Assembly (NCBI GenBank): GCA_013076295.1
Contig: RQOL01000718.1
Span: 1,240,001 to 1,304,000, forward strand
DNA from: Sanderia malayensis
Lineage: Eukaryota > Cnidaria > Scyphozoa > Semaeostomeae > Pelagiidae
Direction: 5' to 3'
DNA length: 64,000 nt
Made by a program: the position numbers and the translations under genes. Of this stretch, positions 35,310 through 48,969 are shown piece after piece. Under the pieces are notes generated by a model. The model made no database searches. It was not told where the DNA came from and saw only the letters and a list, made by a program, of their open reading frames with translations. Within the stretch, counting starts at the first letter, position 1. Each line of letters starts with the position of its first letter.

Positions 35310-38300
35310 CTAGCTGTTAACATTGTTAAAATGAGTGCTGCTGTGATGTAACCAGGACTAAAGCATCTAGCATTTGATTAAAACGATATGTTTTGAAATG
35401 AGTGCCTCGAAAAAATAAAGGGGGTGTTTGGCGTGCTTGGAAGCCTAGATATCTATATTGGTATCAGGTCGTTTCTCTATATTTGATGTGTTTGAATGTT
35501 GTCGTTTGTATTTGACATTTCTTATTGGCATTTACGTTTCATAGCTGGATTTTGGAATTTCAGCAATAATAGATTTCAGCAAATTATCTTTATCAAGAGA
35601 ATGTGCACGCTCAGTTTGGAGATCAAAGATAAAACTCAAATCTTTGTTGATGTGACTTTACAATGAAACAAAACAATACCAAAAACAGAGGAATAAATGT
35701 AGAAAACCCCAGATTAAAAAGAAAACTAAATTAAATGCACATCAACAATTTAAAATCTGAAGTTCGGATTTTCTGGACCGGGATTACTTTAAAAAAAAAT
35801 AATAAAACATAATGATGGTGCAAATGATGTTACAATGGTTGTTAAAGGCCTACTATACTTCCGCACAGCTTTTCTCTTCTGCTTGCAGGCATTCATTTTT
35901 ATAAACTTATCCCCACGACAATAAAGCAACTCCTGTGTTCTTGTCGAAATAAAATGGCCTTTTTTGGGCCTTCTCGATTCTGGCCACGAATAAAAGTTAA
36001 TAACCAGCAGATAAGCCAACCAAATATCGTTTTGTCAATGTTTCTAAAACGTCTCACTGTACTGCAGCAAAGATTACCGCCATTGATGAGGTTGGCAAAA
36101 GATACTAGTGGTCAAAAGGACCTTTCCGAAAACGAATTATTCGGATCTCACGACAGCCAATTATCGGAAATCAGAAGATGGCATACTCAATACTCGGTAC
36201 ACAGAATAGAGATAATACAGAAGGCCAACTCGTGTCGGTATCCTTTGAAGCTCATGGTCATGGTCGGCATGGAGGATTTATGTACAATTATGACGTCGTG
36301 GGTGAAATATGATTGCGAGGCTGTCTTCCGAGCCACACGATTGTCGTGAGATGAAGAAACGAGAACAGACGATGACGACAATTCTCGCAAATCATTTTAC
36401 CAGACATGCGCATTTGTAATGTAACGAGCCTTAAAGATATCACCAAAAACCAAATATATATGTTAGTGGGTAAGATTAAAAAACAAGAAGAAAGGATCTA
36501 ATTTAAGATTTCACAATTTTATGAATATGAAATGAATGTGCAGGGATATATATATATAGTGGGCTGATAGATATAGTAATTGGAAGAAATAGGTTTGGTG
36601 GGAAGTGGGATGGGAAATAAATAACGTGAAGGCGAAAAGAGAGATATTTTTGTGCTGGTTTATTTCTACCCCACTGTGCATCTGTCTTCTTTGTCTTTGT
36701 TGACAAAGCAACGAGCTTGCCGTGACTGACGAGACAGGAAGTGAAGCAATTGTCGAAGGCCCTCGTCAACTGTATAACCAAAAAACAAAATCATCACACC
36801 CCTTTTTGAAAAACCAGATAATTTTTTATCATTTGAATGTAATATGAAGGAGCTAAGTCTACCTGCGCTATAAAATATAATATATTTTGGTTAACACAGA
36901 GGTACTTCCTGTGATCACATGCAAAAGAACAAAACAAAACAAAAGCACGAGAGAGTTACAGTTTGACAAAACGGTTGATTTGAAAATAAAGCAATCACTG
37001 AAAAAGTTCAGAAAGAATTTAGCCAGAATTTGTTGCCAATCCTTGCAAGGGTTGAGCATGTGCTAACCTTGTTTGGCTTCTTTTTTATCTAATCCCCTAA
37101 CATTTAATATACTTGATTGTGTTGTCTTTTTTGAAGTCTTGTTACATCACAAATGCGCATGTCTAATAATTTGAGGAATGATTTGCGAGAATTCTCGTCG
37201 TCGTTTGCTTCGTTTCTAACACTCACAACACTCGTGTAGCTCGGACCAGCCTCACAATCATATTTTACCAATGATGTCATAATTGTACATAAATCCTCCA
37301 CGTACTAGTGCCGACCCATGGTCATGGATTTTGTGGAGTCCTTAAACTCGTTTTCATGTCGCCAGTGGCCAAACAATGGCGAACAATAGGAATAGAGAAT
37401 GGGCCTATGTTTAATGGCGGATAGTGATAAAATGCAGTGGCAGGGAAAGCGGGTGTTGTGTGTGAATGTCATTAAAAGGGCGTTACATACAAGTGAAGAA
37501 ACTTTCATTGATACACGGAATAACAAAATGAAGGCATTATTATTGTGTTTTTTTTTATTTATTATACTTAGCATATTACACAACACGTGTTTCGGAGTCC
37601 TTAACCTCGCTTGCATGCGTGACCATCGAAAATGCTTGAGTTGGCCTTCTGTATTATCTCTATTCTGTGCTCGGTATTATTGTATTGTACTCTCGCCTCG
37701 CATATTTTGTAATGGCGGACTAAAACCAATGGACCAATGTTGGAGAGGTGGAAGAAATAACAAGTTTGAAATGAAACAAAGCAAAACATGAGATGATTAA
37801 ACATTTCAGTTATCTGTTAAGTACATAAAACATAAATGCACAATGATAGATGTAGATGATTCCAAATCCAAACAGTTTGTCCTGAAGTGATGGCCTAGCC
37901 ATCCAACAACTTTAACCCCTCATCTTAATTTGGGATTATTCACAAACGATTCAAAATAAAAAGCAAATTGAAGGAATTGAATAATGTTTCAAATTAAAAA
38001 CATGATTGCCAGTTTTCGTGTGTACAGCTGCAACCAAGTCATGAGTTGTTAAGTTAGAAAGGCCGGAAAATCAGTATGTTTACATTGTTGAATATTTTTG
38101 TGTGCGAGCCTTGTCTGTCTTGCGGAAGAGCAAAAAACAATGGCAAGTTTGGGGCCTCTGTGGAGAAAATTGGGCAAAATTGCGTGGGATTAATTTGGGA
38201 TAATTTTTTGCTAACCTTGTGTCGGACCAACATTTTCATGTTCAATGTTGAGGATGTTTGGAAAGTGTTTTCAGCACTCCCTGATTAATGTTATCTCAAG

Positions 38301-40570
38301 AAATTGGGCGGTCAGCCTACCGGCCCGGATTGCTTGAGTAGCAAAACACATTTTACGGTCGGTGACCCCGATTTGCCGTGCAAATTCCGGGCGGTACACC
38401 TGGCAGTACTCCCGGATGGGCGAACTGCAAATCATAACAAAGAAAATACTCAACAAAACAATATATAAGGAGAGGGAGGGAGGGAGAAATTGAACCTTTG
38501 TTGTTGGTCCCCAAGAGTCGAATGATGGAATCAGGGTTGCCAGATGAAAATTTGGGCTCAGTCCCAATTTTAGAACCGAACAATCCCAAATCAATCCCAG
38601 ATTATTCACGACCGTCTCCGCCGCAGAGGCACAGTTTCTGATTGTTTATTGCTCTTCCGCAGCTACTTTCTTGGCAGAGATGCGAAAAAAGTAAGCAGAA
38701 TAACAAAACCAACATAATATATATCATCAAAAGTCGTATAAAGATTTATCATCAAGCCTCTTATAGTTATTTCTTCTAAAAAAAGAAACCTTTTCAAAAT
38801 GAATTAAGGGTGTATTTCCGCATGGAGACAGACATGTTGAAATCAAAGTCATGAAACAACTGACCTAAAATTACGAATCAGGCAACTCAGTGGAATGGAA
38901 ATTTTCTGTCACGATTTCACATCCACAGGCAATCACAATTCGACTTACTTTCTCCTTAAAAAATCGTTTTCTTTTTTTTCTTGGTAATTTTGTAAACAAT
39001 CCCAATTTAATCCCAGAATATGCCTCTAATCCCAGACAAAATTTTCAATCCCACAGGTCTTCACACAATCCCAATTTTGTGAAATTTGGGATTGAAGAAT
39101 CCCAAATGGCAACCCTGGATGGAATGCTTTAGTTTGTTACCATGATATGATCCAGCTAGCTCTCACACACAGTATGATCACAGTAAGACCCTTAACACTC
39201 AACCCTCATAGGAAGTAATGTCAAGGACTGGTTCCTTGAAGTTATTATCATTATTATGCCCAGAAATGATGTGATTCAGCATGCGTCATTATAAACATTT
39301 CTTTCGAACATTAACCCTGCTTAAACAAGGCTTAACCAGCATTAAACCTGTCCATCAAAAATAGCTGCATTGATTTGGGGGGAGCGGGTGGCTTTATATT
39401 TTCCAAGGAAATTATGTTTCTCATTGAAAAGCAATGCAAATTTTTCACTTTCTCAAGACCTTCTGTCAATTATTGTGGCAACCCTATTCACAGAGTAAGT
39501 TTGTCAAAAATCATGGATTGCGAAGCTCTGTTAGTGAAACAGAAGCAAACCGATGGCAAGTGTGAGTGTCGGCACAGTCCCCATTCTTTGTTCCTCCTCC
39601 GCTCGGGCTGATCGCCTGTCCACAGTGTGATGTCAGACCTCACCTACTCTTCCCAACCGTATTCTAAAATTACTAAAAACATTCTCAAATTTGTGAAAAC
39701 ATTTTCATTTTTATTTCTTGGGAAATTACGGTAAAAAATTACGATAGACTTCGATGCAAACACTTCGACGCAATTTGTCATGGTTATGACATCACGGCTG
39801 TCGCAGTTGAAATGGCAAAGTCCACGATTTTGCGGCAGTAAAAACATTTCTACTTTGATCAATTTTGATTCTGAAAACGGTTTTATTATTAGTTTGACTA
39901 GTTTCACCATAAAATGCGAGAAATCATATTGCTTTTTTGATTGCAGTCTTTAACATTGAAATACTTGCAAATCCTAGAATGGTGGTATGGTTGTGGTGTA
40001 AATCAAAGTCTTCAAGTTCATTTGAACACCTCCGATTACTCATATCCCCATGTTTTGACCAAAAAGTGCTCAAATAAATGAACATATTGAATACAAAGAG
40101 TAGAATGTAGAATTGATAATAGAAAGCACTTAGTATTATTCACATTTTAATATTCTGTTACTTATTACAGCTGGGGCTATTTTAGAAATAAATAGCGAAA
40201 AACAGTTCAATATAATTCAGGCCTTTATGTCATTTTTCAGCACTTAAAAAATCTGGCTTCAGCAGGTTTTCTTTTCACGAAACATGTCGGTTTGAGACAA
40301 GAGGCAGTCGTTTCTCAATTATCGTTACTCGTAATTCGTCGTTTTATGCAATTCTCGGTAAGGTCCTTTTGACCACTAGTATCTTTTGCCAACCCATTGA
40401 TGAATGATAACAACAAAACCAGCATGTGGCTAAACGGAGGAGAATTTGAGGCCACGCGCAGGCTAGAATCCGACAAACAAACAAACAACAAACATCACAA
40501 GATTTTTTCTCCAGACTGGATTATATTCTGCTGCGCAGCCGCTTCACTTCGTTCCGCTACGCAGCAGCAA
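35310..40570. other. 5.3-kb insert shared by copies B and C (copy in C)
   Basis: Matches 21,730-26,897 almost throughout, including the internal inverted blocks. Main difference: the hAT-like MITE at 38,532-39,117 is whole here, while both its ends are deleted in B. No gene recognised; a frame near 38,271-38,609 on the minus strand (…PIREYCQVYRPEFARQIGVT…) is shared with B, but I cannot link it to a family. Confidence 0.6.
38532..39117. mobile_element. hAT-like MITE, 586 bp
   Basis: Ends cagggttgcc … ggcaaccctg with the 8-bp duplication gatggaat at 38,524-38,531 and 39,118-39,125. 'aatcccaa' motifs recur within it. In copy B the internal part remains, but both ends with their duplications are gone. 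Confidence 0.85.
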
Positions 40571-40864
40571 TTACTACTCTGAGTCAACCCCATTACCGTG
40601 CAATGTATGAAGTCAACAACTTTTGTAGTTAAAACATCAGAGTTTGAAGCACACAATGCTTCATTAAATAACGAAATCACATGCGTTGAAAGGTGAAAAA
40701 CAAAAAGGTTTATAGAAGAGCAACGAAATCGAATTGTAGTTAATACAAGATTGATAATTATTACAGCAACTGTACGTTATATTGCAATACAGACTATTAC
40801 ATTATATATGCATAATTACAGCAGTAAATAAGGTGTTCTTTCATGGCCTTTATTCGTTTGTTGA

Positions 40865-41633
40865 TTAAGTTTGGCACATGAGATTCTTTGCAGAATTATT
40901 GCCAAACTTTGGCTCCACAGGATGATTAAAATTGTGCTCCTCCGTAGTGCCGCCATCCCCAGCCCGGTGCGCCATAGGAGATGGCGAAATCGAGATCCTT
41001 TTCAGCAAGTAGATCTCCTGTCGAGCGGGCCCTTTAGACGAGAATTTGCCCTGCTTACCGTTAACAGAGTCTGGTCTTTGGGATGCACTGGAACCATTCT
41101 TGGAGCCAGCACTACCATCAGAGCCATCCCCATCGGGTGAGCCATTCAGCTCATGCGCGCTGTACGCAGTGTCGTTAACAGGTACAGCGCCACTGTCACC
41201 AATGTTGTGGAACCTCTGTGCCACAAATGCGTAAATCTTCGGCGCAAACATACAGCCGATGTATGTAAAGGCCCACACGTCGACAGTGAAAGCCATGACA
41301 ACAGCCTTGTAGGTACCCACGACGAACTTGAACGTGGGTATGAATGCAACAACAATGATGGTCAGCGCCATTGTTGTGAAGCTGAGAACTTTGGCTCGTT
41401 GTACGGGTGTTCATCATTGCATTCCCAAAACGAGACCAGCGTGGCCGAGACGAGAGTGAGGCAAGGCACGGCCATGCATACCAAGCGACTCGTAGCCAGG
41501 TCAACCTTGCATTCGAGTATGATCTGCGTTGCGTTCCATCTGACGACGGGAACAATTCCATGCGCACTGGATCCAACTTCAACCAGATAAGCACGCATGC
41601 GAGCTGCACCAAATGCAGAAGGGCTATCACCAT
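40865..41633 (-). pseudogene. class C GPCR 3' fragment C'
   Basis: Same truncated 3' end as A' and B'. It shares the 5-bp duplication of B' and has one further base missing (gagaaactttgg to gagaactttgg at about 41,387), which splits the frame again. Ends at the common junction gctatcaccat. Confidence 0.88.
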
Positions 41634-42230
41634 TTTCAAGGGTTATAATCAAACCTTACATGAAGCAAGTCAAAATCAAAAGAGAGAGGGCACACCAATT
41701 ACAACACTATAAACTTTTAATTATTTGTGAGGGTTAAGTAGCACATCCACGTTGCTTCAAGTATAAAAATATCAGCTAATTTATTTCAAAACTTGAAATG
41801 AGCCCTTTTAGTAAAGTGCATTCCAAAAACTAATCTATTCTTAGCCGTCCATCCAATCTAAAGATTGCTTCACTAAAAGTTTGAAACTAACTTGCACATG
41901 TATTTTTCTTTCAATTTATTGATGACTATGAAAAGAAAAATGACATTGACCGCAACCGAAATGTCGAATTTGTCCATGGACAAAGGCTTAAATCTGAAAC
42001 ACTAAATGTAAATCAAGGGTTTGTTGAATAACAAACAGTGCCAGGCCATTAAACAGTGAAACAAGGCAACTGAACTTTTCTAATTCCGCTTTTTTTTATT
42101 AACTTTGATGCATTTAAACTCAGTATAAAGTCATGTATAGCGCTAACAACTTGCTCTGCACTAATCCAGTGAATATTTTTGTCTTGATATTTGAAGCACA
42201 GTTTAGATCTAATGATGATCAATTTTATTG

Positions 42231-42330
42231 ACTGAGTCACGCTTATCGCTTATTGAAACAATTTCCGCAGCCAGCTTTTCTTGCTGTTCAGCATTCGTTC
42301 CCAAATGATACAGCAACCATGACAGAACTA
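42231..42330 (-). pseudogene. orphan P450 exon-5 fragment (spacer C/D)
   Basis: Third copy of the 100-bp exon-5 relic in the array. Confidence 0.82.
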
Positions 42331-42656
42331 ATGTTTAATTATATTATAAACTCTGACATTATTTCGATTTGGTATTCGGTTTGTAAAATACTACTTGCTT
42401 CTTTCTGTTTTAATTTGTTGGAAAATGTTGACATTACATTACAAAAGTATATACCAAACACTCTATTCTATTGTGTGCTTTCTGTTTCGAAAATGCAAGG
42501 CAAAATTGGTTGACTGAGAATAAATATAAGCATAGATGTATAAAATATCCATGATGTATAAACAATATGAAATAGTCACTTCGTGATATAATATATAATA
42601 TAGGTCAGGTTTGGTCACTAGTTGGTCAGGGTACAAAATAACGATTGAATTGAGTT

Positions 42657-43160
42657 CAGTGGCGTAGATACAGGGGGGGGGCATGGGGGGCGACCTCTTC
42701 CAGTATCGTCAGCTCACGATGAACGAGCTTTCAGCTGCTTAGTCAAGACGTATCTCCGAAGTACCATGAATGAAGAGCGTCTTTCAAACTTGGCGTTGAT
42801 CTCCATCAATCGCGAAACATGGCAAACTTGATGTTAAGAAAGATACAGAACCCCTTTTTGAAGCAAAAACAAGAAAACTTTTCAATTAAACTATTCATCA
42901 ATTTGTTTTCGATGTTCTATTTTGGTTTTTGTTCTGTTGTAACCTTTTGAAAATGATAATCACCAAAACATTTCATTTCCCGATTCGTGTTTTCTCAACT
43001 GTCATCTTTCATGTTTAAGCTCTGTGTATATTCAGAAACGTCTTATCGAACAATTACCTAAATTCGGGCGTGCCCTTGTTGACACGCCCAAAAGACACAC
43101 CTTTTTGTCGGAAAATTTTGGTCTTTGCCCCACCGCTAAATACTTCTATCTACGCCACTG
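42657..43160. mobile_element. hAT-like MITE (spacer C/D)
   Basis: Third copy of the same insertion; attgagtt flanks at 42,649-42,656 and 43,161-43,168. The G-run near the left end is shorter here than in the other copies. Confidence 0.85.
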
Positions 43161-43791
43161 ATTGAGTTGAGTGAGGGCCTAACACCGGCAAATCTAAGTA
43201 AAGAGCAAAGATACTCACCCCGGGTTGCATTTCAACTTTATTCAATTCATGTTGTCTTCAACACTGTACAAACTTGTCGGTCAACCATATATTTGCACAT
43301 CCATCCATGTCAAAAACATCAAGACAGACAGGCCTTCCAAATTCCTCCTCTCCACGTTTTCTCGTGTAATGCAAAAAGAAAGAAAGAAGAAGCGAGTGCA
43401 ATGCAAGCGCTGTGCTCATGATGATGTCAGCAAATCTTTATCCACCTGCGCAGTGCGCAAAGGTTATGAAAAGAGACATCAAAATTTGAGTTTTCAGCAG
43501 ATCTTGGTCTACAATCAGTATCTACAACAGTTCCAGCAAATACACAAAAAATAATTAATTTATGTTGAAGACGAGTAAAACTCCAAACAACATGTATCTA
43601 TATTATTTAAATGTACAGAAATGTAATCATTTGATTGCTTTGTACAATTTGTGTTCAGTCGATTCATTAAGGTTTAACTCAACAGTATAACACGAGATAT
43701 AAAAACAGAGCAATATTTACCAGTTTTGTTACATAATTCGGTCGCTAAGTCCAAATAGTATCTTCCAACGTTCAGTGAAATGACCTGCACT

Positions 43792-46700
43792 TCATCTGTC
43801 AATAAACTGAAAGCTAAGTTGTTCCATTGGTCTGCGAACAAGGTTCAACATTCCAGATTGCTCCTTTCCAACGTATTTAATTTTGAACCTTTTCAATGCC
43901 TATGAAAGATCACATTTAGTCAATTAAACAAAATCAAAGCTCAATATATAATGCCATAGAGCCATGTAATAAGGCCATGGAGCTTTGATTATAATAAGGC
44001 CATGGAGCTTTGAAAAATCAAACTTAACCATGGCTAAAGCAAACCAAAATCGGATGACAATATTAATTGAGAAAACTGATGGCAATACATCGAAAACAAG
44101 AAGCAAAGCATGGAAGAACCAACAGCAAATAATACATTAGTTAGCAGATAATTCAACGAAAAGTTGTTGAATCCTACAAAAAGATCTTTAACTCACTTTA
44201 TTTTTCAGGGTATTGTATTGTCTTGGAATAGTATGACTTAAAACTACTGTTAACGTTTTATTCTTAATTAGTTATTTAGATTTTCTTAGGAAATAACATC
44301 CTGATAATATTTTATAGATTTAAAACTTTAGGTTTTGAAAGGAAGACATAAAGCAATGGCAAAAGCAAGGTAGCATTGTTAAAGCGCAACAAAGCATACA
44401 CTAGTACAAGGGCGCTTAAAACTGGCAACTTACGTTATACAGAAAAACCTGTATTTCAGCCTCGGCAACCCTTCTTCCTAAAAATAAAAATAACATGTAT
44501 TTTACATAAAAAAAACAACTAATAACTGGAGGAAGATTTATACCGCAGAAGAAGAAGTCGAAGAGAGTATAATTCCCCTCTATTTCCATCTCGTAATGTG
44601 TAGTTCATTAAAAGAGAGGTTCTCTGTTGCATTGAGGTAATAGGAGATACAAAGATACTCAAAATGACATCACATCGATGATGGTAAGACATTCGTTGAT
44701 CTGTTAACTGTACTAACCGACACAAGATCTTGCACCGTATCCAAACGGGAGGGTTGAGAATGGGTTGACGTCTACGTCATGCTTCGAGCCTCGCAGCCAT
44801 CTCTCTGGCTCAAATTTCTCAGCATTGGGGTAGACCTTTTCATCATTACTCATCACCCAATTGCTCAATAGAACTATGGTCTAGGTTTAAAAAAAGATGA
44901 TTCGCTTTGTATGTTTGATGTTGATATATGAATTTGTAAAATTAATCGAATTAGATTAGTTTCTTGTATTTAAATATTAGAAGCTAGATGTAAATATATT
45001 CGATTTAAAATAAGATAAGAAAGAAAAAAAAGAAAGAAAGTTATTATTAAATGAATAACCAGAACAAATATAACATCAAATCGCAAAGAAAAAAGCAAGA
45101 AACCTGGGAGTACAATAAAGGTTATGCAAAAATAATGGATAAGTCAAATGATGCAAAATATTCCTGAAACTTACATCTTTTGGTAAGAGGTAGCCACCCA
45201 CTTCGAGGTCTGTTTCCAAAACCCGTTTCAATTGATGGTGCAACTGGTTGCAACCTGGAAGAGCACAAATGACAAAGCTGGCAATCAATAAAACATGATG
45301 TTTGAAAGTTGTGATGGTCGGTGTGTACTGCATCCATTATAGATTTTACATCCATAAATGGCTAGACAATAACTTTGCAGGTATGTACAAGGGTGCAAAA
45401 TTGGGTTTGGGGGTCAAATTCATGGCAATATAGGGTGTGGAAGTGCAACCCCCCCCCCAACAAAATGTTTATAACTCAATCTCAGTTGCCATTTTTAGTG
45501 ATAAATCAGGCAGTTTTTATTGTCTCGTGAGGCCTCATTGATTGAATTATGACAATTTTAAAATGTTCTGATCAAAAAGTTCAGTTCCTCGGGGAAAACT
45601 TCAGTACACAACATTGAACAATGCAGTTCAGTTCAACTGCACACAACACTCAAAAATTTGCATTTGCACCACTGGGCATTTGAATACCTAGGAATGCCTT
45701 GAAAATATACATAAAACAGAAGTATACCATATACTTAAAATATACATGAAACATGAAGTACCTGGCTGATTCTTTGATGAATGCCCTTAAGTACGGCATT
45801 TGTTGAAACAATGGTGCATCCACAACTGAGTCACGCTTATCGCTTATTGAAACAACTTCTGCAGCCAGCTTCTCTTGCTGTTCAGCATTTGTTCCCAAAT
45901 GATACAGCAACCAGGAAAAGAACTACTGAAGTCTGTGGATTAAGAAAACAGCATGGGTTACTAACAGCCATGTGTCACTAAGAGAATACACCTATTGAAG
46001 GCAGTGATGGGACTGGATAGCAGCATAGGACAATACACATAAGCATAGAGTTACATTTTCTCTTGGGGATGCTCAAGTGGAATGCTTTCTTTTAAAAAGT
46101 TTACAATAGAATGTCAGTGTTGGCTTACAATAGGGTGTCAATCATCTCTAAAGTTGTGAAAATTGGTGTGGGATATTTATTTCCAAAAGAAATATCTAAT
46201 GCATACAATGATAGATCAGAATGAATCGTTATTTTTTTCACAACCGAATCTATACCTGTTATAATACGTTTCTCACCCTCATAAACTAAATAAAACATCA
46301 AACTAAACATTTAATCCTTTATAGTGCAAATGAACTGCCTCATAGTACTCATTTAACTGAGGTTACCAACTCCAAATGAAAAAAATATGCCAACAGTTTC
46401 CGTGAATTGTTGAGCTAAAGACCTTGAACAACGGCAAAAAAACATTGACTTGATAAAAAGAATTCAGACATAAAAAGTTGTCTTAAAACAAAATCTCTTG
46501 CTCACCGTATCTTTACCAGCAGACAATGCATCAACAGCATGGACAATGCATTCTTTCTCATCCATGCCATCTTCTGACAGCAAGTAGAACACAAACGATT
46601 TCCCTGGAAAAGTGGAAAACATCAATATATTACACAATACCATGTCTGTTTACAGAAAGCGGAACAAGTGCCATCTTTACCCACCCAAAAGGGACAACTA

Positions 46701-48250
46701 AAATGTGGATTCTGACTTCCCAGCAACATAAATTCTGGTGAATTCTTCAATAAAAGGCAAATCAAATGCAGGTTTAAGAGGTTTAATAAAGAGGGGTGCT
46801 TAATAGAGCTATTCTATTCAATGTGCAGAAAGTTGTCAGCTATCTGAATATTTCTGCATGCAATAACGTACGTATTGTTTCTGCAACTTCAGTTCCGTTT
46901 GCATCAGCTTGATGAATTTGTTTAACAATGTTGCTTATCATGTCAAGGCCGACAGAATGTATCACTCCAAGACTTCTTTCAAACTCCCTATACTGGGATC
47001 TTTTAAAATGCTTGCGCCACTTTATTAATGAAAACTCTGTTAAATTTGTCATGAAACAATCAACTGCTTTTAGGAACTCTAATGCTTTCTCATTGGCAGT
47101 ATCCTCTAGCAGTCCACACCTCTGACCATATGAAAACACCCCCATACCTGGAAAATAATTTTTGTACATCACAGTTGGTGCAAATTTGCTACAATGTACT
47201 GACAAGGTTGAATTAGAAAATTTGAAAACATTATAGATTTACTCATTATCTCCTGGCATACATACTTTCAATAGCCCATTTTGATAGCAATGGTTCCACA
47301 TCTTCAATCAAGCCAGTGGAATCTCTATTGGCTTCAATCAAATTCACTGCGTCACAGGCTACATGATCAAATGTATCATAATACTGCTTCAGTTTTACAG
47401 GTTTCAGCAGTTGTTTGCCGATTATCTTTCTCAATTTCCCCAGTCTTCACCTTGCCTGAAACAAGGAAAATTGAATAAGGCAATTATGAAACAGGAGAAA
47501 AACAAAAATGACAACCCAGTATAAGACCTCTACTAATACAACTAAAGTAAAACTCACTTATATGGAAAAAATTATAAGAAATACACCTATTTTTTAAGAA
47601 ACCAGACTGTTAAATACTCCAGTCTCTGCTCGCATCAGAACACTTCAGAGCTCCACTTTCTTAAGAGTTTCTTAGAATTTTTTATCGTCATTCCAAAAAA
47701 TTATGCGAGCAGGTACAATTCTTTAAATTGGCATGTTAATCACTGCGTGTTTATAGACAAGACGTAAAAATAAAAATGAATTTACTTACAAGTCCACAAG
47801 GCTGGGAGGCAAATTTGCTTTTTGTCTTTGTTCAAACAGTGCAGAAAGCCCAGTAAATTTTCTTAGCGGCCATTTCGTCTCTGCTCTATAAACCTTTTCA
47901 GCCATGTCAGGATCTGAGATGATGACATATTTATTGCCAAATATGTTTTCAAGAAAAATTGGGCCATATTTTTTCGCAAATACAGCGTCTGTATCAAAAC
48001 GTCTTCCAATGCCGTTTTTTAATTGCATTCGAAGGGAATGAAATAAACCAGGAGTTGGTAACTCGTCGATATGGCGTAATTTTGGCGAGATGGTGTCATC
48101 ATGCATCGGTTGTTGGTCGATGCTTGGATTTGCTGTTGAAGAATGTCTTAACATTGGCAACATCCATGGTTGCTTAATGGCAGTTAATATTCGAGTATGC
48201 ACATGCATACTTGTATGTTGTACCTTTTGCAATGGACGTAGCAGAGACAT
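43792..48250 (-). pseudogene. mitochondrial-type cytochrome P450, copy D (mosaic, frameshifted)
   Basis: Nine exons: 47790-48250, 47266-47455, 46872-47147, 46506-46603, 45762-45932, 45175-45254, 44718-44880, 44434-44477, 43792-43899. Exon 1 lacks two Ser codons relative to A-C. Exons 1-3 diverge from B/C and share residues with A; exons 5-9 are almost identical to C, with the switch near 46,340-46,380 in intron 4. Lesions: exon 2 lacks one C in a C5 run (stop soon after DWG), exon 5 has an extra A (AAA to AAAA), exon 6 an extra T (TT to TTT). The haem loop and C-terminus are intact. All three lesions are single-base changes in runs, so either a recent pseudogene or sequence error. Confidence 0.78.
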
Positions 48251-48969
48251 TTCAGCAAAGCCTTATAGATTTGACCTCCTTTCTTCATTAACCAGAAAAA
48301 AAGATTTTTCGTTCTTTCTTTTCTTCTTTTGACAACAACCATCTGCAGCACAGCTCCGCAGCTCGGCTGTGCTGTTCACTTTGAGCCCAATTACCATTTA
48401 CCAGAGACCTGGCCCCAACTCGCAAACCCTAAGCCCGAAACCCGAGAATAGGTCAGATCGCGGAAGCAAACATCTAAAGGATATGTAATCATGATCAAAC
48501 TAATCTTAGCCAGAAAAATGAAACTTTATTTTAATTTAATCAATAAATTATCTTCAAAAATAAGGTAGCTTATAGTTAATTAAAAAATAAAATTCTCCAA
48601 TAAACTAAAGTTGTATGTATGAATATATATTATATCACTACTCTGAGTCAACCCCATTAGCTACAAGGGATTAATTATATTGGCATGGCCATTATGGTGC
48701 AATGCATATGTATGAAATTAGCAACTTGCGTAGTTAAAACATCAGAGTTTGAAGCACACAATGCTTCATTAAATAACGAAATCACATGCGTTGAAAGGTG
48801 AAAAACAAAAAGATTTATAGAATAGCAACGAAATCGAATTGTAGTTAATACAAGATTGATAATTATTACAGCAACTGTACATTATATTGCAATACAGACT
48901 ATTACATTATACATGCATAATTACAGCAGTAAATAAGGTGTTCTTTCATGAATTTCATTCGTTTGTTGA
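48251..48969. other. spacer between P450-D and the GPCR gene
   Basis: About 720 bp, homologous to pieces found beside every other copy, but without the hairpin MITE or the 5.2-kb insert. It represents the ancestral distance between the two genes. Confidence 0.6.

Larger units (their letters stand above)
41634..43791. other. intergenic spacer between GPCR fragment C' and P450-D
   Basis: Third copy of the spacer, with the orphan exon-5 fragment at 42,231-42,330 and a hAT-like MITE at 42,657-43,160. No supported gene. Confidence 0.6.
34125..47789. repeat. tandem segmental duplication unit C (13,665 bp)
   Basis: Same order as unit B. It is longer mainly because the 586-bp hAT-like MITE and the full hairpin MITE are intact here. 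Ends with P450-D, whose exons 5-9 belong to this unit while exons 1-3 belong to the older flank. Confidence 0.85.
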
